From: Paenibacillus selenitireducens
GTDB taxonomy: Bacteria > Bacillota > Bacilli > Paenibacillales > Paenibacillaceae
Assembly: GCF_002021565.1 (NCBI RefSeq)
Contig: NZ_MSZX01000001.1
Span: 248,027-312,026 of the forward strand
DNA: 64,000 nucleotides
Reading direction: 5' to 3'
In this document: positions 34,160 to 42,700 of the stretch, one piece after another
Layout of the letters: every line of letters starts with the position of its first letter
How positions within the stretch are numbered: position 1 is the first letter of the stretch
Made by a program: the position numbers and the translations under genes
The notes under the pieces: model-generated
The model's database searches: none
What the model saw: only the letters and a program-made list of their open reading frames with translations
What the model was told of the DNA's origin: nothing

Positions 34160-35200
34160 ATGAGCGAGACTATGGATATGTATGACGTAACCATCATCGG
34201 TGGCGGACCTGCGGGGATGTACACCGCCTTTTATAGCGGGATGCGTGATTTGAAGACGAAATTAATAGAGGCTAGTGATCAATTGGGCGGAAGAATGCTC
34301 TATTATCCAGAGAAAATGGTCTGGGATGTCAGAGGCGTAACGCCGATTCGATGTGAAATGCTTATCCGCCAATTGGAACAACAAGCAAGAACATTTGATC
34401 CGACGATTGTGTTCGGACAGGAAATCGCCGGTATGGAGCGGTTATCGGATGGGACCTTCTTGTTAACGGCTGTAACAGGAGAACAGCATTATACACGAAC
34501 GATCATTTTGGCAGTAGGTTACGGAATTTACAAGCCGGTGAAGCTCGACATTGAAGGAGCGGACCGTTATGAAGTGAGCAATTTGCATTACACGGTGCAG
34601 GAATTAAGTATTTTCCGCGGTAAACATGTGCTTATATCTGGCGGCGGAGATTCGGCAGTAGATTGGGCTAACGAGCTTGAGCCAATAGCAGCCAGTGTAA
34701 CGGTGGTCCATCGTCGCGAGGAGTTCGGCGGACTTGAGAAAAATATTGCACGCATGAAGCAATCATCGGTAACGATCGCTACACCTTTTATCGTCAAAGC
34801 GCTGCACAGCAGCAATGGGTCGGAAATCGAGAAGGTCGAGATCATGCATTCGGAGACCGGTGAAACCAAGCTGGTTGAGGTGGACGCTGTCATCGTTAAC
34901 CATGGCATTGGGAGAGACTTCGGTCAGCTTCATGAATGGGGAATTAACATCGGGGACTGGGAAATCGAGGTTGGCGCGAAGATGGAGACGAATGTTCCTG
35001 GTATCTATGCGGCCGGAGATTTCGTCACCTACGATAGCAAAGTGAAATTAATTGCCGGCGCATTCATTGATGGCGTGTTAGCCTTAAATAGCGCGAAGTT
35101 GTACCTTGATCCTACAGCACCGAAAGTAGCGTATGTATCCTCACATAACGAGCGGTTCAAAGCGAAAAATAAGGCGCTTGGCGTCATAGACGAGGAATAG
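34160..35200 (+). CDS. Ferredoxin/flavodoxin-NADP reductase-like (thioredoxin reductase-fold, YcgT/YumC type)
   Basis: A 346-residue flavoprotein with an FAD site [20 protein letters not shown], an NADPH site [17 protein letters not shown] and a C-terminal FAD motif [10 protein letters not shown]. There is no CXXC redox pair, which separates it from thioredoxin reductase and places it with ferredoxin-NADP reductases of the YumC/YcgT type. B. subtilis ycgT is Fur-controlled, and the position at the end of this Fur-box operon fits a role in supplying electrons to reduce ferric siderophores inside the cell. GGGAGG lies 7 bases before the ATG. Confidence 0.88.
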   Translation: MSETMDMYDVTIIGGGPAGMYTAFYSGMRDLKTKLIEASDQLGGRMLYYPEKMVWDVRGVTPIRCEMLIRQLEQQARTFDPTIVFGQEIAGMERLSDGTFLLTAVTGEQHYTRTIILAVGYGIYKPVKLDIEGADRYEVSNLHYTVQELSIFRGKHVLISGGGDSAVDWANELEPIAASVTVVHRREEFGGLEKNIARMKQSSVTIATPFIVKALHSSNGSEIEKVEIMHSETGETKLVEVDAVIVNHGIGRDFGQLHEWGINIGDWEIEVGAKMETNVPGIYAAGDFVTYDSKVKLIAGAFIDGVLALNSAKLYLDPTAPKVAYVSSHNERFKAKNKALGVIDEE

Positions 35201-35323
35201 TGCTCAGCCAGTGCATTTCTCCGTGCTCTACCTTCTAAAAATGTGCTATCCGAGGCTTTTTTTGCTGAAAGCGAACGAAAATATGTGTGAATAAAATGAC
35301 TCAAACCACGTCAATTAGACGTG

Positions 35324-35686
35324 GTCAGAGTGTCGATAAAGTCCAGAGGGCTTTTCGGCACTTTATTTTTTTTGGTGATCTTGTTTCGTAGATGAAAAAT
35401 CAATATAAAATGATCTATAACAATGATGAAGATAAATGAAGTTTGCTATGTTGTTTAAAATCCAGTACAGGTGGGGAAAAAGTGTTTGTGGTGGTGCTAT
35501 ATTGGATAAATCCACTAACTTCGCCGTCTTCAGTGCGATTTCGCACTCTATACTGGATAAATCCAATAGAATGTGCTGAAAATGCCTCTAAAATGCTGAT
35601 TTGCCCCCTCTATATTGGAAACGTCCAGTATAGGCGCGCGTTTTCGTGCTGGTGGTGTAGCTAAGTTGGATAAATCCATGATAGGT
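35324..35686 (+). repeat. 363-bp dispersed repeat, copy 1
   Basis: The same sequence recurs in the same orientation at 63065-63425, with about 21 differences by eye (roughly 94% identity). The element starts with a long hairpin plus T-run (35330-35373) and holds three exact TGGATAAATCCA palindromes (35503, 35554, 35667), a variant TGGAAACGTCCA (35616) and a GTGCGA-TT-TCGCAC hairpin (35533-35546). No coding frame is conserved. Confidence 0.88.
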
Positions 35687-35697
35687 CTAAACATCGA

Positions 35698-35716
35698 TTG
35701 ACTGACGGTCAGTCAA
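35698..35716. promoter_or_regulatory. Perfect palindrome of TetR-operator type without a nearby TetR gene
   Basis: TTGACTGACGGTCAGTCAA is a perfect 19-bp palindrome of the form bound by many TetR/AcrR repressors. The nearest genes do not start here, so it may be the remnant of a lost regulatory region. Confidence 0.45.
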
Positions 35717-35820
35717 ATGGATGTTTATAAATCTCCTGCCCATGAATAACAATGGTTTCTTATCACCTTGGTTTACCAACAAAAATAGTAAACGTCATCT
35801 ATCAGTCGAGTGGGAAGTGA

Positions 35821-35857
35821 AAAGGGCATCCATGCAGGATGCCCTTTCGTCGTCTTT
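35821..35857. terminator. Terminator downstream of the SDR gene
   Basis: AAAGGGCATCC-ATGCA-GGATGCCCTTT is a perfect 11-bp stem followed on the plus strand by CGTCGTCTTTTTT. It can end transcripts from the left and, less strongly, the minus-strand SDR transcript. Confidence 0.75.
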
Positions 35858-35874
35858 TTTGCGATTAGGAGTAA

Positions 35875-36678
35875 CTAATCCAAAATAAAGCCGGAAGTCA
35901 AGTTGGCCACCGTTCCCGTCATTGCACCGGCTTGTTCCGAAGCCATAAAAACGGCTGTGTTCGAGACGTCGGCAAGCGTCGGCAGCCGGTTCAGCGGAGT
36001 ACCACTCGCTGCGCCTGCCAGCATTTCCTCAAGTGAAATACCTGCAAGCTCGGCGTTACGATGGAACATGTCCCGACTGTGGGAATCTAACGCCGCCGCC
36101 TCGGGGATCATATGGGACCTGAGACAGATCACGCGGATACCGTTCTTTCCGAGCTCGCCTGCCAAATGCCGCGACATCGCTTCAATCCCCGCGCAGGCGA
36201 CACAGTGTCCCATGAATCCAGGTCCCGTCATTCGCGACACTGGGGTCGAGAGCGTAAGTATAACGCCCGATCCTTTCTTCACCATATGTCGGGACACAGC
36301 CTTCGCCGTGATGTAATTCGTCCGTATGTAGCTGGCAACCGGGTACTCGAAGTCTTTTAAGGTTAGCTCAGCGAAAGGTATTCCTTGTACATGGAAAAAT
36401 CCGACAGCGTTCAATACGATGTCGATGCCGCCTGCCTTCGATGCCACGGCATCGACATGCTTTTCGACTGACTTCTCATCAAGCGCATCGACTTGAGCGG
36501 TCTCGACCGATCTCCCTGTAGCGGAGATATCCCCGGCGACCGCGTCAAGCTTGGCGAGTGTGCGACCTGCTAGGAAGATGTTGGCTCCTTCTCTGGCGAA
36601 AGCGCGGGCAACAGCACCGCCGATCGCACCTCCTCCTCCATAAATTACAGCATTTTTATTTTCAAGTAACATAATCAT
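35875..36678 (-). CDS. SDR-fold oxidoreductase lacking the catalytic Tyr-Lys pair
   Basis: A 267-residue Rossmann protein that aligns over its full length with classical SDRs: cofactor site VIYGGGGAIGGAVARAFARE, LNAVGFF in place of NNAG, and the serine-containing LTLSTPVSR. The expected YxxxK block reads GFMGHCVACAGIEAMSRHLA, so Tyr and Lys appear to be replaced by His and Cys. The enzyme may be inactive as a dehydrogenase or use another chemistry. AAAGGAGG precedes both ATG 36678 and ATG 36672; the latter is equally possible. An AraC gene lies directly upstream on the same strand. Confidence 0.82.
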   Translation of the reverse strand: MIMLLENKNAVIYGGGGAIGGAVARAFAREGANIFLAGRTLAKLDAVAGDISATGRSVETAQVDALDEKSVEKHVDAVASKAGGIDIVLNAVGFFHVQGIPFAELTLKDFEYPVASYIRTNYITAKAVSRHMVKKGSGVILTLSTPVSRMTGPGFMGHCVACAGIEAMSRHLAGELGKNGIRVICLRSHMIPEAAALDSHSRDMFHRNAELAGISLEEMLAGAASGTPLNRLPTLADVSNTAVFMASEQAGAMTGTVANLTSGFILD

Positions 36679-36726
36679 AAACCCTCCTTTTATTTGATGG
36701 TAGCATGTAACCGATAAGATGGTTTC

Positions 36727-37521
36727 TTATCGATTGCTATTTTGGATAGCCCGAAGAAGAAAATTATTCATTAATAACGGAAGGGAAATCAGGATCGGAG
36801 GATCGTCCAAACGGGGTACGCGGAGCATTATTTCTTGATGAGGGACGAAAGAAGCGGGTCCAACGATTATTGGACTTTTCGATCGGCTGCGTAAGGTGGT
36901 GCTCGGAAGGAGAACATCTCTGGCCTGCATCCCCCAGGAGATCGAAGTCGCCATCAAATAATAGGTTCCTGGTTTGACGCCTGTAAAACAAAAATCACCT
37001 AACGAAGTTAGCAATGTTCCATATAAAGGAAGTCCTTCTGGGATTGGTTTGGTAAACAAGCCAATCAGGATGACACCCTCAAAAGGAACTTCGGAGTGGA
37101 CGGTCCCTTGGATTCTGTCATGCGGACTCGAGCCGAGAAGTAACGGGTATCGTTGGGTAAGCTTTTGCAATGAGCGTAAATGAATGTCCGCTTTTAGGGC
37201 TGAATTGCGAAAGACGAGTGGCGTCACGCCTACTCTTTCGGTAAACCGGGTGGTGAAGGTTCCAAGACTTTGTTGTCCGATCTCCAGCGCAATATCACGA
37301 ATACTCCAATTGGTGCTCAACAATAATTCTTTTGCCTTTTGTAAACGGAGAGACGAAACATAATATAGAGGAGGGAGGCCGACTCTATCTTTAAAGATTC
37401 GTGTGAAATGATACGTGCTGTAAGCAACATGGCCGGCTAGTCGGGAAAGCGGGAGCGGTTCATCGATGTGTTCCTGAATGTATGCGAGTATCTCGTCTAT
37501 TTCTGTTAAGCGACCTGTCAT
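36727..37521 (-). CDS. AraC family regulator with N-terminal HTH
   Basis: A 264-residue protein with the AraC double HTH at its N-terminus (LPLSRLAGHVAYSTYHFTRI and IRDIALEIGQQSLGTFTTRF, residues about 18-110) and a C-terminal beta-rich domain resembling a carboxypeptidase regulatory/transthyretin fold (FTGVKPGTYYLMATSI). ATG 37521 follows GGAGGAAGGG; a longer frame upstream has no ribosome site. It lies 48 bases before the SDR start on the same strand, so the two are likely cotranscribed or in a regulator-target relation. Confidence 0.85.
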   Translation of the reverse strand: MTGRLTEIDEILAYIQEHIDEPLPLSRLAGHVAYSTYHFTRIFKDRVGLPPLYYVSSLRLQKAKELLLSTNWSIRDIALEIGQQSLGTFTTRFTERVGVTPLVFRNSALKADIHLRSLQKLTQRYPLLLGSSPHDRIQGTVHSEVPFEGVILIGLFTKPIPEGLPLYGTLLTSLGDFCFTGVKPGTYYLMATSISWGMQARDVLLPSTTLRSRSKSPIIVGPASFVPHQEIMLRVPRLDDPPILISLPLLMNNFLLRAIQNSNR

Positions 37522-37786
37522 CGTAACCCTTCCTCCCGATGGATAGATTTGATTCAAATATAGTTTTTTCTTACAAAAATGTCCATATTTTTCTATGTCT
37601 AATGTTATGTTTGAGTTCCTCAGAACCTTCAAATCACCCATATTCAGTTATTATTCAGCGCCTTATGCTTTAATAGTAGGGCTCTTAGTCATCTTCATTG
37701 GTTAAGCAAGACATTCACATTCGGGCTTTCAATTGATGCAATGAAATGATACAGTGGTAAGCGACATTGATTGAGGTGGAACATTC

Positions 37787-38923
37787 ATGAAGACATTGAT
37801 TGTTGATGATGAACTACTTGCATTGCGAAGAATGGAAAAATTGCTACAGGATCAATCCGAATTTGAATGGAATATCGATGTGGCGGGGGCTTATTCAAAT
37901 CCGACGGAAGCTATCGAAATGGCTCATCGTGAACCGTTACAGCTTGCTTTTTTAGATATTGAAATGCCAGAAATGAATGGGTTTGAGCTAGCTGAACAAT
38001 TATTAGCGATCCAACCGCATCTACATATTGTTTTTGTTACAGCGTATAAAGATCACGCGATCAAAGCATTTGAGTTGAATGCGCTCGACTATTTATTAAA
38101 GCCGGTACATACCCAACGTTTGACACGGACGCTGCAACGAATCACGAATACCACATACGAAACCCTCGTGAACCAAGTCAGTAGGGGCCCCATGATGCTC
38201 TGTTGTTTTCAAAGCCTACATTATATGGATACCCATAAAATAGTCCAGTCTTTTACTTGGAAAACATTGAAAGCACCCGAGTTGTTTGCTTATCTGATCC
38301 TTCATCGAGATCGCACCATCAGCAAACAAATATTGATTGATCTGTTATGGCCTGAATATGATACAACACGTGCGATGACACAGCTGCATACGGCAATCTA
38401 CCAAATACGAAAAGTGTTGAAGATGGTAGAGTTGGATTTAATCATTAAATATGAGAATGAGGGCTACCGTCTCGTATGGGGCCATATGATGCTTGATGTC
38501 GAAGAATGGGAAAATAAAGTTCGTCATGCGCAAGCTGTGACCCCTCAGAATCTGGACAAGCATGTAGAGATTATGGGGTTGTATACGGGAGATTTGTTGG
38601 AGGAGCATCGCTATTTATGGGCGGAGCCTCGTCGGGAACAAATCCAGATGATCTGGTTGAATCATGCCAAAGAAATGGCTGCTTGTTATATATCGATCGG
38701 AAAATATTCAGATGCCATTATACTATATCAAAAAATTTGCTATAAGTTCCCGGACATGGAAGAAGGATATTGGGGTCTCATGAAAATTCATTCCCTGCTA
38801 AATCATCGCAATGAGGTCAAGAAACAGTATCAACTGGTTACCAATAAATTCAAAGAGGAATTTGATCTGACATTGAGCAAAGAACTAACGGATTGGTATA
38901 ACAAGTGGAGCAAAGAAGGATAA
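37787..38923 (+). CDS. Response regulator with winged HTH and bacterial transcriptional activation (BTAD) domain
   Basis: A 378-residue regulator: receiver domain at 1-120 (Asp in AFLDIEMPEMNG, Thr in FVTAYKDH, Lys in LLKPVH), a SARP-like winged HTH (LIDLLWPEYDTTRAMTQLHT) and a C-terminal helical BTAD region to residue 375. No sensor kinase is adjacent. The sortase gene starts 33 bases downstream and the adhesin gene follows, so the regulator may control surface display of the adhesin; this is inference. Confidence 0.88.
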   Translation: MKTLIVDDELLALRRMEKLLQDQSEFEWNIDVAGAYSNPTEAIEMAHREPLQLAFLDIEMPEMNGFELAEQLLAIQPHLHIVFVTAYKDHAIKAFELNALDYLLKPVHTQRLTRTLQRITNTTYETLVNQVSRGPMMLCCFQSLHYMDTHKIVQSFTWKTLKAPELFAYLILHRDRTISKQILIDLLWPEYDTTRAMTQLHTAIYQIRKVLKMVELDLIIKYENEGYRLVWGHMMLDVEEWENKVRHAQAVTPQNLDKHVEIMGLYTGDLLEEHRYLWAEPRREQIQMIWLNHAKEMAACYISIGKYSDAIILYQKICYKFPDMEEGYWGLMKIHSLLNHRNEVKKQYQLVTNKFKEEFDLTLSKELTDWYNKWSKEG

Positions 38924-38956
38924 GAACTATCGCGCAACGTGAAGGATGATCCCAGG

Positions 38957-39616
38957 ATGAAATATAAAATGATGTCCGTGCTTCTCATTGTCATTGGAAT
39001 CATCGTGTTCAGTTACCCCAAGCTTTCCGAATGGGTGGATGATTGGCAGCAGCAGCGATTGCTTACAGCGTGGCACAATAGTCTGCGAAATATCGATGCT
39101 GGTGACGATGTTCCAGGAGCGAATGAAACGAATGGACGGGATGAGCTTCCGAATGAACAAACGATTCTGGATCGTGCAACGATGCAAGCATCTACGGAAT
39201 CTAAGCTTGCTAACCAACAACAGAATATAGAGGGTATCTTGATCATCGATAAGATTGATTTGAAGCTGCCGATTTTGTACGGGGCAACCAACAAAAATAT
39301 GAAAACTTCTGTGGCCCAAATCGAAAAGACAGGAAAGCCTGGAGAGGTTGGAAACCTAGCCATTGCAGGTCATCGAAACCGAACCTATGGTCGAAATTTT
39401 AACCGGCTGGACGAAATGGAAAAGGGCGATACCATCGAGGTTGAGACGGAGAATCAGCAGTTTCAATATGTGGTAACAGAAAAATTCACCGTGAAGCCGG
39501 ATGAAGTATGGGTGCTTGAACCCCAAGGCCATGGCCAGGAAATAACGCTTGTAACCTGTGAACCGATGGTGAACCCTACACATCGATTAATTATTAAAGG
39601 GAAAATTCTTGAGTAG
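38957..39616 (+). CDS. Sortase (class D-like)
   Basis: A 219-residue membrane-anchored transpeptidase: an N-terminal helix (MMSVLLIVIGIIVFSYP), a linker, then a sortase domain with the catalytic His in IAGHRNRTYG, Cys in ITLVTCEPMV and Arg in THRLIIKG. Sortases cleave wall-sorting signals and join the protein to peptidoglycan. ATG 38957 follows AAGGATGA; GTG 38939 is less likely. The neighbouring adhesin ends in LPKTG and is the obvious substrate. The class assignment is by general resemblance only. Confidence 0.9.
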   Translation: MKYKMMSVLLIVIGIIVFSYPKLSEWVDDWQQQRLLTAWHNSLRNIDAGDDVPGANETNGRDELPNEQTILDRATMQASTESKLANQQQNIEGILIIDKIDLKLPILYGATNKNMKTSVAQIEKTGKPGEVGNLAIAGHRNRTYGRNFNRLDEMEKGDTIEVETENQQFQYVVTEKFTVKPDEVWVLEPQGHGQEITLVTCEPMVNPTHRLIIKGKILE

Positions 39617-39656
39617 AAGCCGAAGTGTCTCTCACAAGGGATACGATAGCTTCTTT
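39617..39656 (+). terminator. Hairpin with T-run between sortase and adhesin genes
   Basis: GAAGC and GCTTC enclose an imperfect inner stem and lead into TTTTTCTTTTT. It may partly separate the two transcripts. Confidence 0.6.
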
Positions 39657-39754
39657 TTCTTTTTCATATTCAGAAAATATTCAATGTCGTCTGTTAAATT
39701 GATCATGTCGCTTGTCTTAAAAACATGAATGGTGAATAAAAGAAGAGGTGAACC

Positions 39755-42700
39755 TTGTTGAAAACGAAAGAAATGAAGAAAGTGATGTCATTATTTTTTG
39801 TCATCGCATTATTATTGAATTTAATCACGCCGATGACATTTGCTGCCGAGAGTTCTAATGAGGGGATTGGAGCGGATACTTCAGGGAAAAGTGTGACGGA
39901 AGCCGTCTATGATATTCCAGAGAATATCATCACAAATGTAAGAATGACCGTCGGGGAAGAGGGGCACGAACAAGATATTTCGGAGATCAGACCGGATACG
40001 GGAGAGCGTGTTAGGATTTATTTTGATTGGCAGCTTCCTGCAAACCATGGGTACAAAGCGAACTCCAGCTTTACCTTTGATCTGCCGGATAAATTTACGC
40101 TCAGCCAACAATTAACAGGGGATTTGTCGGGTGGAGTAGGATCATACACCGTTAGTCCCGAAGGCAAAGTGACGTTGTTATTTAATGAAAATATTGAAAA
40201 TGACCAGGAATTAGACGGTTATTTTTTTGTGTGGAGAAAATTTGATTCATCGAAGTTGGATGAGGGAACGGAGCAAAAAATCCTGTTTCCATTCAAAGAT
40301 GAAGTTAGAGATGTAACGGTGCATTTTAAGAATAACGGTACGAAAATGGACAAGTCCGGTATAGCGGATAAAGGATTTAATCCAAGTAAGATCGACTGGA
40401 TCGTCGACATCAATAAAGATGAGAATCTCATTCAGAAGCCTCGCTTTGAAGATATCATCCCTGAGGGTCTCGTGTTGGATCAAAGTTCCATTAAGGTTGA
40501 AGAATTGCAGGTCCATTTGAATGGGACGGTCAGTGTAACGAATAACGTGTATCATAATTATACGCATGAGATAACCACGGTGGGCAGTACGAAGCAGCAA
40601 AAGCTCTCGCTAAAGTTTGACAACAGCATAGACCGCGCTTATCGCGTGAGCTATTCAACTCAAATAACCAAGACCGATAATGCTACATATACCAATCATG
40701 CCGCTCTGTATGACGGGTACGACGATCAAGGCCAAAAGCTTATATCGGAAAGTTCCGGGAAGGTTTCTGTTCAGTTCAGCCAGCCGTTAACGAAAAAGGC
40801 AGGGAAATATGATCCTGTGGCGCAAACGGTGGAGTGGGAGATCGAATACAATTATAATGAACAGTTGATCAAGAAGGATGACGCTTGGCTTGTTGATACG
40901 TATGATCAGCCTGCACAGGAACTTGAAGCCAATTCCTTTGAGGTTTACAAGGTCAGCATAGATCAGAATGGCCAAGCGGTAAAGGACTCGAAACCTCTTC
41001 AGAAAAATGTGGATTACACATTGGATGAACAAAAAGCGAATTTCACTTTCAAATTAAGTTTTAAATATGATATTCATGAAGGTTATTTGATTCGTTACAA
41101 AACGAAATTGAACGATCGTGTAACCACGAACGGAACAGCCGATAATTCTGTTGTCATGCATGACGGAACGGAAAGCCATGCTTCCCAGGTTACTAGTGAA
41201 TATATTCTATCGAAATTCGGAAAAATTACGAGCTATAAAAATAAAGAAATCCAATGGACCATTCATCTAAATGATGACTTGAAGACGATGAACCATGTGG
41301 TTCTAAAGGATACATTTGCGAATCAAGGCTTAGAATTTGATGAAAATAGCCTCAAAATTGACGGTCTTGAACCAGATCAGAAATATACAGTGACTTCAGA
41401 TCAGGATTATACACAAGGATTTTTAATAACCTTTGAAAAACCTGTAAAAAAGAAATATACAATCACATATACGACAACCTTTGATCCCGTATTTTTTGAT
41501 ACGAATAAGCTCGGGAAATATAAAAATAACGTACATTTGACTTGGGATGATGAATCGAATATCTCTCATATCATAGACAAGCCAGCGGAAGTAATACCAA
41601 ATTCCAACACGCAAAATAACGGTGAAAAAACAGGTGTGTATAACGCTAAAGATAAGACGATCGCCTGGACGATTGACGTGAACTACAATCGACATCATAT
41701 CGAGAATGCCGTCTTAACGGATAAACTGACGGGGCCTCAAACCTTTGTGGAAGATTCTCTGGTTATCAACAAAACTTCGATTGATGACCAAGGCAATATC
41801 GTCGTTGGGGAGCAAGTGGATCAAAAACAATATGTTGTTGAACTCACCAAATCAAAGGAGAATACAATCGAAGGATTTAAGATCTCGTTCCATCATCCAT
41901 TAGATGACTCTTATCGAATCACCTATAAAACAAGCTTGAAATCATTGCCTGTTGAAGCCGAATACTCCAATCATGCAACGCTGTATGGTGACGGTGAATC
42001 GGGAACCAAAATCTTTGAACAATCGAAAACCGTTAAGCCTTCATATGGCGGCGAGTACATTGATAAGCAAGGGCATCAAGGTACAGACCCTAACGATATG
42101 GACAATGCGCATTGGAGCATATATATCAATCGCAGTCAGTCCTATATCGCTGAAAATGCAGTATTAGAAGATACCATGTCAACCAACCAAATCCCGATGA
42201 AAGATACGTTTACATTGTATTCGTTGAAAGTGGATGAAAATGGTAACTTGAGTAAAAAAGGAGAAGCTGATCCGAATGACTATACATTAGCATTTCATGA
42301 TGGAGCAGCTGAAGGCACACCAACATTTACGATTACGTTTCATAAAGCGTTCGAAAATGCGTATTTATTAGAATATCAGACCTATCTGAATGCCGTGCAT
42401 CAGGAAAAAGTAACGAATAGCGTTTCGTTTGCCGGGAAAACTGCTGGCGAATTGGGTGGTTCTTCCAACCAAGAATTCGAAGCTAATTTTTCAGGTGCCG
42501 GCGGTGGAGCCATCAATGCGGTGAAAGGGAATATCTCGATTGTGAAAGATGATTTCTCAGATCCGAATATCAAGCTGGCAGGTGCAGTATTCGAACTTTA
42601 TAATGCGGCTGGAGATAAGCTCCTTGCGACTTCAAAACCAACGGGTAAAGATGGAAAAGTAACATTCGAGGGGTTCAAGTCAGGCGAATACAAGATAAAG

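Larger units (their letters stand above)
35201..35874. other. Intergenic region with dispersed repeat copy 1 and an orphan palindrome
   Basis: No gene is supported in these 674 bases. They contain a hairpin (35307-35326, ACCACGTC-AATTA-GACGTGGT), repeat copy 1 (35324-35686), a perfect 19-bp palindrome (35698-35716) and a terminator (35821-35857). Confidence 0.8.

Noticed and set aside
35324-35686. Insertion sequence
   Set aside because: There is no transposase ORF and no terminal inverted repeats were found; it is better described as a short non-coding repeat.
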